From G963663365 sp963663365 (GTDB lineage Bacteria > Hinthialibacterota > Hinthialibacteria > Hinthialibacterales > G963663365): DNA of 64,000 bases. Under the pieces are notes generated by a model, which was not told the origin of the DNA, did no database searches, and worked only from the letters and a program-made list of their open reading frames with translations. The position numbers and the translations under genes are program-made. Positions 29,318-39,308 of this stretch are shown here, piece by piece. The DNA is taken from contig CAXXIH010000001.1 of the NCBI GenBank assembly GCA_963663365.2, positions 744,001-808,000 on the forward strand. The letters are read 5' to 3'. Position 1 is the stretch's first letter. Each line of letters begins with the position of its first letter.

Positions 29318-29560
29318 GGTTGGGCGGCACCCTGTATACCGAATTAATAAATTATTTGAATTACGAAAACACGCCGGGGGAGCCCCGTGGCAATGCGCCT
29401 ACCGGCACCTGTGGCCAGGCCGGACATGAAGCCTAACGGCGCACGATTTCGGAGTAAGTGCGTAGGATTTAATTGGTCAGCACCCTGCATGCCGCCATCC
29501 GGCGGCGAGAAAGGAGAAAGTGGAGAGGAGAGAGTAGATTTACCTCGCACTTTGGGTATT
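29318..29560. repeat. Intergenic mosaic repeat
   Basis: Holds GGCGGCACCCTGTATACCG, the AATTACGAAAACACGCCGGGG segment, one core copy (about 29430-29490) and a GCCGCCATCCGGCGGC hairpin with a purine-rich tail. It lies between convergent genes for the SulP transporter and a propeller protein. Confidence 0.75.
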
Positions 29561-29581
29561 TGGTGATTGGAATCAATATCG

Positions 29582-32161
29582 TCAGCGGATCGCGGTTGCG
29601 TTTTTGAGATAGAACACCGTGTAAAATGTGTTCTTGTCGTGTTTCGGGTAACCTAAGTAATAAGGTTTTGATTCGATATCTTCATAAAAGAAATTGTCAG
29701 GTGTTTTCCATAATTTCTTTTGCGCCTCGGAAATTTCAGCATACAAAATATGGAAAACCATATTACCTTCGCTATCGAAGCAAATTCCCTGGCAATGCGC
29801 CCACGCAAAATACTCGCCGCCAGACGCGCACGCTCCCAGGTAGGTTTTGGTTTCGGTTTTCGGATCCCAGGCAAAGACATCCAGCGGGATATTACGTCCA
29901 CCGTTACTGGTCCAATAAATGCGTCCATCCGGCCCACGCTCAACGGCATACATACCGGAGTGTTGGTCATCTCCATCAACACCGACGGTACAGACCGGAC
30001 GAACATGGAATTTGCCATCCTTGCGGTCATCCAGATTCATTTCAAAAACATAATCGCCGGAGCGGCCATAGAGCGTGTTTGTGCCGGCCGGGCCGCAACA
30101 GGTTGCATAGGAGTGCTGGTACTTAAATCCATCTTCGGGAACAACTTCAACATCTTTGAGGCGGAATGTTTCCGGCTCCCATACGGTCATAAAATACCGG
30201 CCATCAGGAGTGACTTCGCCGGGGTGATAGACTTTGCCGGTGCCGGGATCGAGCGGCATGTATCGTGTGGGATGGTTGTATTTGATCGAACCGGCATTCC
30301 AGACACGGCCTGTTGTAAGGTCATACGCCAGGAAGAACACACCGGGCACGGTGGCGCCATATAAATAACCACGATTCGTGTCAATATCAAAACTGGTGAT
30401 GCCCTCCTGCGGCCAGCCCGGCCCCAAGTCTACAGTCGTATCGCTTGCGGGATCATACGAGAACAGATGACAGGTATATTGACCGCCGCGTTGCCCCTCC
30501 GGCGATTCTCCGACATCAGACCTAAGGCCATAATGTAATTCGTAGCCTTGTTTCATCGCTCCATAGATTTTTCCATCCGCTCCGAGCCGGAGTTTTGTGT
30601 GGATTTTGCCGGGTATTCCCTGCCCCCGGCCATATTGGTGTGTTAGTTCATCCGAGCGTAATAGCGAACGCCATTCGGAGGTTTTGGGATTCAACTGAGC
30701 CAACTGAGCATTCAAGCCATAAAAGGCTGTTCCGATATAGATTTTTCCATCGCGGTCAGCTTGAATGGCGGTATACCCGGAGCCGCCGTGCATGGTGGAA
30801 GGAATCGGGTAGACATCGACTTCAAGTTTTTTGTGTCCATCGAAGCGGCCATCCGGTTCTTTGTCGATAAAACCTTCTTGGGGATTCATCTCTTTAAGCA
30901 CGCCGCTCTTTTGCCATTCCTGGCTTTCGCCGGGTGTCAGCACATAAAGATCGCCGACTCGAATGGCTTCGGCCATGACAAGCGTGCCACTCTTGGTGCA
31001 GACGACATCACCAACCTGATGGCGGTTACGGAATACTTGAATAGCCGGGTAATCCACATCGAATGTGCCTTTTTCGATATTGCAGGCCCAAAACCGGCTC
31101 ATACCTTCGAGACCGCCGCCACTGACACCGTATAAATTTCCATCGAGAGGAGAAAAGGCCATTCCCATGACCTCGATGGCGCGGATAGGTTTGCCGAAGT
31201 TCTCCATTTCCCCGGTAGAAGGATCGAGACGGATAATGTAACCATCCGAGGTACCCAAAAAGAGTTTGCCATCGCGTTCGATGATTTCATCGATGCGGTT
31301 CCAATGCTGCCTTCCGGGGACCGAAGGAATCCAGCCGACTTCCGTGAACCGCTCCTGGATATCTGCAATCGTGGGATCATACTTAAGAATACGTCCCAGC
31401 CAGCCGGTGGTATAAAAAACACCATCATCCATAACGTGAATGACTTTGGGAATCAGACGGTAATTCCATTCGCCTTCACCGGGAGTCAGATCGGCAAGTT
31501 CGCGTTCGACTTCCGCGAAACCGACGCGGTGATTGGAAACAGTCGTATAGGTATGTCCAAACGCGGTATCTTCGACTTTCCCGGTTTTGGTGTCGTAAAT
31601 AAAGAACCTTCCATTGGGAGTAGACACACCATAAAGCAGCCCCCGTTTGGTATCCATCGCCAAGGTGTGGATACCTTGGCCTTTAAGCGGAACACCCAAA
31701 TCTTCAAGTTTCGGATTAGAACTTTGAATGCCGCTGAGCTTATAGAGATGGCCCGTGTTATATGAATCCAGAATCGGCATAAGCCGTACATTATAAGGAT
31801 CGGAAGCGCGGTCTTTTTGATGGGCGATGAAGGCCAACTGCTGATCGGAGAGCATGGCGCCCAAATAGAGGGTATCTCCATCAATCGCCATGCTACGCAA
31901 GATGGTATTAGGTCCGGGCAACGTTGCCAGGACGGTCACCTTCTTGTTCGCAGGATCAAAACGGAAAATATGACACTTATCGCCGGAGGTTGCTCCATAG
32001 ACGACATCACCATCGGCGACAAGAACATTGACGGCACGTTCATCGGCGGGGATGCCTTGATCCCGTAAATTCACAACATCGAGTTGATTGTAGGTGAGCG
32101 TTTTGGCCTGGGCATTCCATACCATGGCTACGGAAATAAGGATCATCAGGGCATGCCGCAT
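29582..32161 (-). CDS. Large secreted beta-propeller protein
   Basis: 859 residues with a clear signal peptide (MRHALMILISVAMVWNAQA). Repeated blade-like units of about 45-60 residues throughout: GDTLYLGAML, RGLLYGVSTPNGRFFIYDTKTGKV, DGKLFLGTSDGYIIRLDPSTGEM, DGNLYGVSGGGLEGMSRFW, RGYLYGATVPGVFFLAYDLTTGRV, GPDGRIYWTSNGGR. This suggests two consecutive propellers. No catalytic motif is evident; it may bind or sense glycans. GGAG lies 8 bases before the ATG. Similar in style to the 43.5-kb protein, but not a close copy. Confidence 0.8.
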   Translation of the reverse strand: MRHALMILISVAMVWNAQAKTLTYNQLDVVNLRDQGIPADERAVNVLVADGDVVYGATSGDKCHIFRFDPANKKVTVLATLPGPNTILRSMAIDGDTLYLGAMLSDQQLAFIAHQKDRASDPYNVRLMPILDSYNTGHLYKLSGIQSSNPKLEDLGVPLKGQGIHTLAMDTKRGLLYGVSTPNGRFFIYDTKTGKVEDTAFGHTYTTVSNHRVGFAEVERELADLTPGEGEWNYRLIPKVIHVMDDGVFYTTGWLGRILKYDPTIADIQERFTEVGWIPSVPGRQHWNRIDEIIERDGKLFLGTSDGYIIRLDPSTGEMENFGKPIRAIEVMGMAFSPLDGNLYGVSGGGLEGMSRFWACNIEKGTFDVDYPAIQVFRNRHQVGDVVCTKSGTLVMAEAIRVGDLYVLTPGESQEWQKSGVLKEMNPQEGFIDKEPDGRFDGHKKLEVDVYPIPSTMHGGSGYTAIQADRDGKIYIGTAFYGLNAQLAQLNPKTSEWRSLLRSDELTHQYGRGQGIPGKIHTKLRLGADGKIYGAMKQGYELHYGLRSDVGESPEGQRGGQYTCHLFSYDPASDTTVDLGPGWPQEGITSFDIDTNRGYLYGATVPGVFFLAYDLTTGRVWNAGSIKYNHPTRYMPLDPGTGKVYHPGEVTPDGRYFMTVWEPETFRLKDVEVVPEDGFKYQHSYATCCGPAGTNTLYGRSGDYVFEMNLDDRKDGKFHVRPVCTVGVDGDDQHSGMYAVERGPDGRIYWTSNGGRNIPLDVFAWDPKTETKTYLGACASGGEYFAWAHCQGICFDSEGNMVFHILYAEISEAQKKLWKTPDNFFYEDIESKPYYLGYPKHDKNTFYTVFYLKNATAIR

Positions 32162-32378
32162 TTGAAATTCTCCTTGGCAGTATCACTCTAGCGGTTCAAG
32201 ACAATTACATTCTCAATCAGATCATTCGACTTGTAATCCCGATTTCTTCCGGCGTCAACAGGTTAAGCGGCGACTCTCGTGAGTTTCATTGGCGCAAACG
32301 GTTTGGAGTTCGATAGAAAGCGTGGTCTTAACAGAGTACTCTATAATCAAGCAGAGGAAGTTATGGCAGGAGTCACTC

Positions 32379-33365
32379 ATGCGAAAATTTATCATCCCAA
32401 TAGGTCTTATCGTGCTCGCCGCGCTGATGTCAGGCTGCGCCACAGGAGTTCATAAGCCGATGTTTTTGGTAGCCAACAAACACGACGATACTTTAAGTTT
32501 TATCGATCCGGATTCGCTTGAGATTGTCGAGACTATACCAACCGGCCCCAATCCACATGAAATGGTGATTACGCCCAACCAGCGGACGATGTATCTCTCC
32601 AACTACAATCCACCGGGCAACACCATCTCTGTGATCGATTTGGCTCAAAGAAAACACATCAAACAGATTCCAACAGGTGAGTTTACACGTATCCACGGTG
32701 CGGCGATGGCCCCCGACGGCAAGCACGCATATTTTACGGCGGGGCAGACCGGATATGTGGTGGAAGTCGACACGCGAACGAATGAAGTCACACGGGGGAT
32801 TCCAACGCACGGCAAAATATCGCACATGGTGCTGGTTTCACCCGACGGGGAATGTCTCTATACGGCAAATATCGAATCGCAAAATGTTTCTGTAATCGAC
32901 CGTGCATCCGGGGAATTAATTATGCAAATTCCATGCGGTAAGGGTGTGGAGGGTATGGCTTTTGCGCCTGACGGCCGGCATCTTTGGGCGGCCAACCAAA
33001 CCGGCGGTTCGGTTACGGTCATCGATATGGCCACACACCAACCTATCGAAACATTCGATTGCCCCGGCATGCCGGTGCGAATCCATTTTACTGATGACGG
33101 AGCGTTGGCGCTCATACCCAGTTGGACTCAAAAGGGTGAGTTGATCATTGTCGATACAAAAACAAAACAAGAAATCAAACGGATTGGTGTAGGCGGTTTC
33201 GCCATTGGAGTAGAAATTACACCGGATGGCAAACGTGCATTTGTGGGTTGCGAACACAAGGATGGGATTCATGTGATCGATATGGAATCACTCACAGTCG
33301 AGCGTGTGATTCATACAGGAAACGGTCCGGATCCGATGATGATGTGGTTCCCGCCTCAAGATTAG
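32379..33365 (+). CDS. YVTN-type beta-propeller lipoprotein
   Basis: 328 residues from the ATG at 32379 (AGGAG 7 bases upstream). Lipoprotein signal with lipobox LAALMSGC. Seven YVTN-like blades: FLVANKHDDTLSFIDPDSLEIVETIPTG, MYLSNYNPPGNTISVIDLAQ, AYFTAGQTGYVVEVDTRTNEV, LYTANIESQNVSVIDRASGEL, LWAANQTGGSVTVIDMATHQP, and two more. Such proteins are periplasmic or surface binding scaffolds. Divergent from the large propeller gene. Confidence 0.88.
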   Translation: MRKFIIPIGLIVLAALMSGCATGVHKPMFLVANKHDDTLSFIDPDSLEIVETIPTGPNPHEMVITPNQRTMYLSNYNPPGNTISVIDLAQRKHIKQIPTGEFTRIHGAAMAPDGKHAYFTAGQTGYVVEVDTRTNEVTRGIPTHGKISHMVLVSPDGECLYTANIESQNVSVIDRASGELIMQIPCGKGVEGMAFAPDGRHLWAANQTGGSVTVIDMATHQPIETFDCPGMPVRIHFTDDGALALIPSWTQKGELIIVDTKTKQEIKRIGVGGFAIGVEITPDGKRAFVGCEHKDGIHVIDMESLTVERVIHTGNGPDPMMMWFPPQD

Positions 33366-33598
33366 GCGAGAAAGCCGACTGAGCTGCACAGAAAACTCAC
33401 GCGATCCAAATCCAATACCTATTGAGTGATAATTGTGCACGGATAGAGCGCACTGAAACAGACATCTTCAATTCCCGATGCGTAATAAGGGAACTCAAGC
33501 ACTATTGCCAACAAGGCGAACGCGTGCCTTAATTGTGAACATTCTACCGGGGATGCACTGGCAACCCATAGAGACACAACCCGAGGCAGGAGAAGCTT
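33366..33598. other. Intergenic region
   Basis: 233 bases between the YVTN lipoprotein and PHP genes. I see no gene, repeat module or convincing promoter; the open frame beginning 33478 overlaps the PHP gene out of frame. Confidence 0.4.
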
Positions 33599-34744
33599 AT
33601 GAGACGTTTTTCCCGATTATTTCTTTTTGCTTTTGCAGTCGTGACGATTATATATGGTTATCCCGAGGCGGGCACATGTCAGTCCCGCAACCTTATCCGT
33701 ATACCCGATATTCTCGGCTATACACCATTGAAATGCGATTTTCATACACACACTGTTTTTTCAGATGGTAATGTTTGGCCGCCGATCCGGGCCAAAGAGG
33801 CCTGGATGGACGGTTTGGATGTTTTGGCGATTACCGACCATATCGAATACCAGCCCCACAAAAACGACATAAATACGGATTTCAATCGTTCCTATGAAGT
33901 TGCAAAACCGATGGCGGATGCCTACCGGATCACGCTGATTCGGGGTGGAGAAATCACACGCGATATGCCTCCCGGGCATCTCAATGCGATTTTTTTAAAT
34001 GATGTTTCGCCACTTAAAACGGAGAAATGGCAAGATGCCATCAAGGCGGCCTATGACCAGGATGCATTTATCTTTTGGAACCATCCCGGTTGGAAAGGCC
34101 AACAGCCCGACGGCATTGCGAAATGGTATGACGAACATACTGAGATTTTCGATAAGGGGTGGGTCAAAGGGATCGAGGTTGTGAATGCGCACGAGTATTA
34201 TCCGGAAGTTCATCAGTGGTGTTTGGATAAGAAACTGACCATGTTCGCCAATACGGACATCCACGATCCAATCCAAATCACATTTCCAATTAATATCGAA
34301 CACCGCCCTATGACCATTGTGCTTGCTAAAGACAAATCGGCGGAATCTGTTAAAGAGGCGCTGCTGGACCGTCGCACAATCCTTTACTACAAAGATTGGC
34401 TGATTGGTGAAGAGAGGTTTCTTGGCCCGTTGTTTTCGAAGTCGATTTCAATCGAACCGGAAGAGTTGACATTGAAAGCCAAGCAACGCAACGCCATACA
34501 AATCATCAACACCTCCAGTTTCGATTTTGAATTGGTCTTGGACGGAGCGCTTGAAGGGTATTCATTGGATGAATCCATCTCATTGCCTGCGGGCAAAGCG
34601 GCGATGCTGAGCATACGATGCACAAGTGACAAGACGAGTGGAAAAGAAACCATCGCCCTGCCCTATCGGGTTGAGAATCTGAAGATCCGCCCCAATGAGG
34701 GACTGCCGGTGAAACTTGAAGTGTCTGTTGTCCATACGCCCTAA
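33599..34744 (+). CDS. Secreted PHP-domain phosphoesterase-like protein
   Basis: 381 residues with a signal peptide (about 1-28). PHP metal-site motifs in order: DFHTHTVFSDG (47-57), ITDHIE (79-83), GGEIT, FWNHPG, NAHEYYP and ANTDIHDP. This fits a trinuclear-metal site like that of the Sb-PDE family of exported PHP proteins. The last 110 residues form a beta-sandwich. AGGAG lies 6 bases before the ATG. A role in phosphodiester cleavage, for example of glycerophosphodiesters, is a family-level inference. Confidence 0.85.
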   Translation: MRRFSRLFLFAFAVVTIIYGYPEAGTCQSRNLIRIPDILGYTPLKCDFHTHTVFSDGNVWPPIRAKEAWMDGLDVLAITDHIEYQPHKNDINTDFNRSYEVAKPMADAYRITLIRGGEITRDMPPGHLNAIFLNDVSPLKTEKWQDAIKAAYDQDAFIFWNHPGWKGQQPDGIAKWYDEHTEIFDKGWVKGIEVVNAHEYYPEVHQWCLDKKLTMFANTDIHDPIQITFPINIEHRPMTIVLAKDKSAESVKEALLDRRTILYYKDWLIGEERFLGPLFSKSISIEPEELTLKAKQRNAIQIINTSSFDFELVLDGALEGYSLDESISLPAGKAAMLSIRCTSDKTSGKETIALPYRVENLKIRPNEGLPVKLEVSVVHTP

Positions 34745-34969
34745 TGGAGTGTCTGCGTAATTTTTGCACAGGTTTTGTGCCTGGACGAATTGCGCAAGCG
34801 GTTACAAAACCGTTATTCGGCGAGACTTCCTTTAATTGGGATTTACCGACTACACAAGGCGGATAGTCTGCATTATCCTAGCAGTGGTTTTAATTGCAGC
34901 GAAATCGTTTCGGCCGGTTGCGGTGAAGACTTCACTATCGGTTATGAAACGAAAATTCGGAGGAACCCT

Positions 34970-35926
34970 ATGTCAAAACAAGAAGACCGTCGAAAATTCT
35001 TAAAGCACTCCACCTTGGCTGCCACGGGCGCGGCCATGATGAGTTTTGAGGAAAAGGCGCTGCTTGCCGCCAATGCTCAACCTTCCCCCGATTCACGCGC
35101 ATCATCACTTCAGACAGATTTCCCGCAAGGAAAGATCAAAGACCTCTCAATCAGCCGCTTGATCTGCGGAGGCAATCTGCTGAGCGGCCATGCTCATAGC
35201 CGCGACCTGATCTATGTTTCATCGTTGTTAAAACAGTATTTCACAGACGATAAAGTCTTCGAGACTTTTGAACTGTGCGAAGAAAACGGCATCAATACGA
35301 TGCTGGTGCGTGTTGATGACGACACCAAGCGTATCATTGGACGCTATTGGAATGAGCGTGGGGGGCAGATGCAGTGGATCGCCCAAGTGAAACCCAAGAT
35401 CAATGATCTCACCAGCGACATCCAGCGCGCAGTGGACCGGGGCGCGGCAGCGATTTATATCCAGGGACAAGTCAGCGATAGATTTGTTAGTGAAGAGCAT
35501 GTGGATCTTCTCGGTGAGGCTGTTGAGATTATTCGCAAAAATGGAATCGTGGCCGGGATCGGCGCTCATGAACTGAATACTGTTGTTGCATGCAACGAGG
35601 CGGGGTTAGATCCTGATTTTTATATGAAGACCATTAACAGCAAGAGTTATTGGTCGGCAGGGCCAATGCCCCGCAAAGACAGCGTATGGGCGGAGACTCC
35701 GGAAGAAACGATTGCTTATATGAACGGCATCAAACAGCCCTGGATCGCTTTTAAGATTCTGGGAGCCGGTGCGATTAAGCCACAAGAGGGATTCCGTTAC
35801 GCTTTTGAAAGCGGGGCGGATTTCATTTGTGTAGGCATGTTCGATTTTCAAGTGACTGAAGATGCCATTATCGCACAAGAGGTTTTAAGCGGAGACCTTA
35901 ATCGAAAACGCGAATGGAGGGCGTGA
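34970..35926 (+). CDS. Tat-exported TIM-barrel-like protein, tandem copy 1
   Basis: 318 residues from the ATG at 34970, supported by GGAGG 6 bases upstream. Tat signal (DRRKFLKHSTLAATGAAMMS), then a domain beginning ISRLICGGNLLSGHAHSRDL with alternating strands and helices typical of a TIM barrel: ENGINTMLVR, GAAAIYIQGQ, GIVAGIGAHELNTVVACNEAG, PWIAFKILGAGAIKP, GADFICVGMFDFQVTEDA. I recognise the family from planctomycete-type genomes but not its activity. The next gene is a paralog with about half of its residues identical by eye. Confidence 0.75.
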   Translation: MSKQEDRRKFLKHSTLAATGAAMMSFEEKALLAANAQPSPDSRASSLQTDFPQGKIKDLSISRLICGGNLLSGHAHSRDLIYVSSLLKQYFTDDKVFETFELCEENGINTMLVRVDDDTKRIIGRYWNERGGQMQWIAQVKPKINDLTSDIQRAVDRGAAAIYIQGQVSDRFVSEEHVDLLGEAVEIIRKNGIVAGIGAHELNTVVACNEAGLDPDFYMKTINSKSYWSAGPMPRKDSVWAETPEETIAYMNGIKQPWIAFKILGAGAIKPQEGFRYAFESGADFICVGMFDFQVTEDAIIAQEVLSGDLNRKREWRA

Positions 35927-35974
35927 CTTTGGGATTCACTCGCAAATAAAGGCCGGTTTTGAGGAGGTACTGTC

Positions 35975-36943
35975 ATGGACAATGTCGGCAGAAGGAAATT
36001 TCTAAAGAAGTCATTGGCTGCATCATCAATCCTGGGCGCCGCCATGAGTTTTGAAGAAAAGAATCTTTGGGCGCAGATGGAGGAACCGGTATCTGCTCCC
36101 AAAGTATCGGCTACAGGCGAAATCCCCAAAGGGCGCATCAAAAACCTGGAAATCAGCCGTCTAATCTGCGGCGGGAATTTGATCGGCGGCTGGGCACATA
36201 GCCGGGATTTGATGTATGTTTCGGAACTCGTCAAGGCCTATCACACAGACGAGAAGGTTTTTGAAACCTTGGAAATGGCCGAAGAAAACGGGGTCAATGC
36301 CGTTTTAACCAATCCGCGTTCGGATCGTGTTATCAATCGGTACTGGAAAGAACGCGGCGGCCGTATCCTGTGGATATCGGATTGTGCATTTGGTGCGGAT
36401 ATCAAAGAAGGCATCAAACGTTCAATCGATAACGGTGCTCATGCGGTGTATGTGCAAGGCGGTATTGCCGACAGCGCGGTTCGCAAAGGCTTGATCGACG
36501 TATTGGCAGATGCTTTGGATACCATCGCCGAAAGCAAAATCCCCGGCGGATTGGGCGCGCATTGCCTGGAGACGGTCAAAGCTTGTGTGGACGCGGGCCT
36601 TAAGCCTGACTTTTGGGTCAAAACAATTCACCCCGATACCTATTGGTCGGCAACCCCCAAAGACGAACGTCCGGAGGGTACTATTCCGGAACACGACAAT
36701 ATGTGGTGCACCAAACCGGAAGAGACAATCGCATATATGAATTCAATCGAAGAACCTTGGATTGCATTTAAAGTTATGGCTGCCGGTGCGATTAAGCCCG
36801 GCGAAGCATTCCCCTTTGCATTTAATAACGGCGCGGACTTTGTTTGTGCCGGGATGTTTGATTTTCAGTTAATTGAAGATGTGATGATCGCTCAAAACGC
36901 TCTGGCCAATATCCAGAACCGCGTACGCCCCTGGCGGGCCTAA
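35975..36943 (+). CDS. Tat-exported TIM-barrel-like protein, tandem copy 2
   Basis: 322 residues; GGAGG 8 bases before the ATG. Tat signal (GRRKFLKKSLAASSILGAAMS) followed by the same domain as copy 1: ISRLICGGNLIGGWAHSRDLMYVSELVKAYHTDE written in pieces as LICGGNL and AHSRDLMYVSEL, then GLGAHCLETVKACVDAG, PWIAFKVMAAGAIKPGEAF and GADFVCAGMFDFQLIED. It differs by a 9-residue insert near PKDERPEGTIPEHDN. The 48-base gap to copy 1 suggests one transcript. Tandem retention with divergence points to related but distinct substrates. Confidence 0.75.
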   Translation: MDNVGRRKFLKKSLAASSILGAAMSFEEKNLWAQMEEPVSAPKVSATGEIPKGRIKNLEISRLICGGNLIGGWAHSRDLMYVSELVKAYHTDEKVFETLEMAEENGVNAVLTNPRSDRVINRYWKERGGRILWISDCAFGADIKEGIKRSIDNGAHAVYVQGGIADSAVRKGLIDVLADALDTIAESKIPGGLGAHCLETVKACVDAGLKPDFWVKTIHPDTYWSATPKDERPEGTIPEHDNMWCTKPEETIAYMNSIEEPWIAFKVMAAGAIKPGEAFPFAFNNGADFVCAGMFDFQLIEDVMIAQNALANIQNRVRPWRA

Positions 36944-37025
36944 AGCGTTTTTTGGCCGGCCTGCATCGTTTGGCAAAGCGATCAATGCGCAGGCATACAT
37001 ATTATTCTCTAAAGGAATCGATTTC

Positions 37026-38366
37026 ATGGTTCAGAATCAGCAAATCGGACGCCGTTCGTTTTTAAGTTCAACAACGGCCTTGGGAGCAGGGCTGGCAATC
37101 GCCTCAAACTCACTCGCAGATGAAAACAGCACACCCTCAGACGAACTTAAGATCGGACTGATCGGTGCGGGATCACAAGGCCGGAATCTGCTTAATTCTT
37201 GTGTAAAACTTCCGGGTATTCGTATCGGGGCAATTTGCGATATTTGGGAATCTTTCAATTTAAACGATGTTGCAGAAATCGCCCGCCGCCACGGGCATGA
37301 AGCCGCAACCTACACGGATTATCAAGAGTTTCTGAGCAAACAGAATGATATCGATGCGGTACTTATTGCAACACCCGATTTTTGCCATGCGGACCAAACG
37401 ATCGCCTGTTTGAAAGCGGGCCTGCATGTTTATTGCGAAGCGCCTATGGCCAATACCATCGAAGGCGCAAAACGCATGGCCTTGGCCGCCAAAGAAAGCG
37501 GAAAGTTGCTTCAAATCGGCCAACAAAGACGAAGCAATCCCCGTTATCAATTTTGTGAAAAGCGTATTCTTAAGCAGTCCAAATTGCTCGGAAAATTGAG
37601 CGCGGCCAATGCGCAATGGAACCGTTCGGTCCTTCCCAGCCGGGGCTGGCCCCGCCGGGCTCCGCTCGAAGATCCTGTGCTCACACAATACGGTTACACC
37701 TCGATGCCCCAATTCCGGGATTGGCGCTGGTATCGCGATTTGGGAACCGGCCCAATCGGCGAACTCGGTGTGCACCAGATCGATATTTTCAATTGGTTTA
37801 TCGGCAGCAATCCCAAAAGCGTGATTGCCAGCGGCGGTACGGATTATTACAGCGCCGATACACACGAATGTTACGACACGGTGATGGCCGTATTCGAGTA
37901 CGAATGGAAAGGAAAGACCGTACGGGCTCTCTACCAAACAATCAATTCCAACAGCAATTTCGGCTACTACGAAGCGCTTATGGGCGATGAGGGAACGCTT
38001 CACATCTCCGAGACTGAAGGCACGGCAAATGTTTATCGTGAGCCTGCCGCAATTAGCTGGGGAAAATGGGTGGATTTGGGAATTCTGGTTCCGCCTCCCG
38101 AACCGGAAAAGAGCGCGGGCGATACCGAAGTTGTGTTGGATATTCATAAAACAGTGCGTCCGGATCAATACACGCTTCCCGTAGCCTACGATAAATCAGT
38201 TACCATGTATCACCTGGAGAATTTCTTCGACTCGATCCGTGGCAAGGCCCGTTTGAGTTGCCCCCCCGAAACGGGCTATGGGGCGACTGTGGCTGCATTG
38301 AAAATTTACGATGCCATCAACAGCGGGAAGAAGATTGAATTCAATCCCGATGAATTTAAAGTCTGA
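37026..38366 (+). CDS. Tat-exported Gfo/Idh/MocA protein with EAP in place of EKP
   Basis: 446 residues. Tat signal (GRRSFLSSTTALGAGLAIAS), Rossmann motif KIGLIGAGSQG, and GELGVHQIDIFNWFIG with the usual His. The lysine of the EKP motif is absent: the sequence reads YCEAPMANTIEGAKRM (Ala139). That Lys normally takes part in catalysis and NAD binding, so this member may bind without standard hydride chemistry or use another residue. AAGGA lies upstream of the ATG. It follows the two TIM-barrel genes and overlaps the ApbE gene by 17 bases, indicating coupling. Confidence 0.88.
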   Translation: MVQNQQIGRRSFLSSTTALGAGLAIASNSLADENSTPSDELKIGLIGAGSQGRNLLNSCVKLPGIRIGAICDIWESFNLNDVAEIARRHGHEAATYTDYQEFLSKQNDIDAVLIATPDFCHADQTIACLKAGLHVYCEAPMANTIEGAKRMALAAKESGKLLQIGQQRRSNPRYQFCEKRILKQSKLLGKLSAANAQWNRSVLPSRGWPRRAPLEDPVLTQYGYTSMPQFRDWRWYRDLGTGPIGELGVHQIDIFNWFIGSNPKSVIASGGTDYYSADTHECYDTVMAVFEYEWKGKTVRALYQTINSNSNFGYYEALMGDEGTLHISETEGTANVYREPAAISWGKWVDLGILVPPPEPEKSAGDTEVVLDIHKTVRPDQYTLPVAYDKSVTMYHLENFFDSIRGKARLSCPPETGYGATVAALKIYDAINSGKKIEFNPDEFKV

Positions 38367-39258
38367 CGCAACGGTATCTCCGGAATCTCACGGCGAAATT
38401 CACCGATTCCGCCATGAGGCCATGGCTACTTATTTTGAGATATTGCTCGTTGAACCGGATGTCAGCTATGCACGGCAGGCGTCGCAGGCAGCCTTTGAGC
38501 GGTTGGATGAACTTGAACGGGAGCTAAGCCGGTTTATTGAAGGAAGCGATATTCACCGTATCAACAACTCACAACCGGGGACGGATATTCCGATAAGTCT
38601 GGATACATATACATGCCTGGAAGAATGCATCGAAATCGCCGGATCAACCGAAGGTGCATTCGATATCACAATCGGCGCGCTGCAAAAACAAATCGCTGAG
38701 GGGCAAATTGAAAATTTCGATGAATCCCTAGAGGCGGCACTTGAGAACACAGGAAGCACATGGCTTGAACTCGACCGGAAGCAATGCCGTGTTCACCGCA
38801 ACAAACCGCTTCTTCTCGATTTGGGTGGATACGGCAAAGGGTACGCTGTCGATGCCATGGCGGCCATACTCGAAGATTGGGAATTGAATTGTGCGCTCAT
38901 TCACGGCGGGCATAGTTCAGTTCGAGCGCTAGATCCTCCCCCCGGGCAATCCGGCTGGCCTGTGGCGATCAAATCCCCCAATACACAAATTGTTCCCCAC
39001 AAATCTTTGGATTTGGCCAACATTGCATGGGGCGCATCGGGATTAAACGAAATTCCACATATCATCCATCCTCATACGGGGCAGCCTGTAACAGATAAGA
39101 CAGCAGTATGGTGCCGTACGAGCCGCGCCGCCACAGCGGATGCGCTTTCAACGGCATTTATGGTGATGTCGGTTGACGACATTGAACGATACTGCCGCCT
39201 GCACAATGATATCGAAGCAATCCTTATTGTGGACGACGAGATCATTACACTAAAATAA
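38350..39258 (+). CDS. ApbE-family FAD:protein FMN transferase
   Basis: About 302 residues from the ATG at 38350 (an earlier in-frame start at 38311 lies inside the preceding gene). ApbE landmarks: HEAMATYFEILL, LDELERELSRFIEGSDIHRIN, TEGAFDITIGAL, LLDLGGYGKGYAVDAMAAIL, ALIHGGHSSVRAL and TADALSTAFMVM. These build the FAD/Mg site that attaches FMN to Ser/Thr of flavoproteins. No signal peptide is visible, which is unusual for ApbE and suggests a cytoplasmic or pre-export role. No obvious flavinylation target was seen in its neighbours. Confidence 0.88.
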   Translation: MNLKSDATVSPESHGEIHRFRHEAMATYFEILLVEPDVSYARQASQAAFERLDELERELSRFIEGSDIHRINNSQPGTDIPISLDTYTCLEECIEIAGSTEGAFDITIGALQKQIAEGQIENFDESLEAALENTGSTWLELDRKQCRVHRNKPLLLDLGGYGKGYAVDAMAAILEDWELNCALIHGGHSSVRALDPPPGQSGWPVAIKSPNTQIVPHKSLDLANIAWGASGLNEIPHIIHPHTGQPVTDKTAVWCRTSRAATADALSTAFMVMSVDDIERYCRLHNDIEAILIVDDEIITLK

Positions 39259-39308
39259 GGCGCTATCGTTTTTGCTCGAAAACCAAATTCAATACGAGGA
39301 TCACAAAC

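Noticed and set aside
33478..33771. Gene upstream of the PHP protein
   Set aside because: It overlaps the well-supported PHP gene out of frame and shows no family features.
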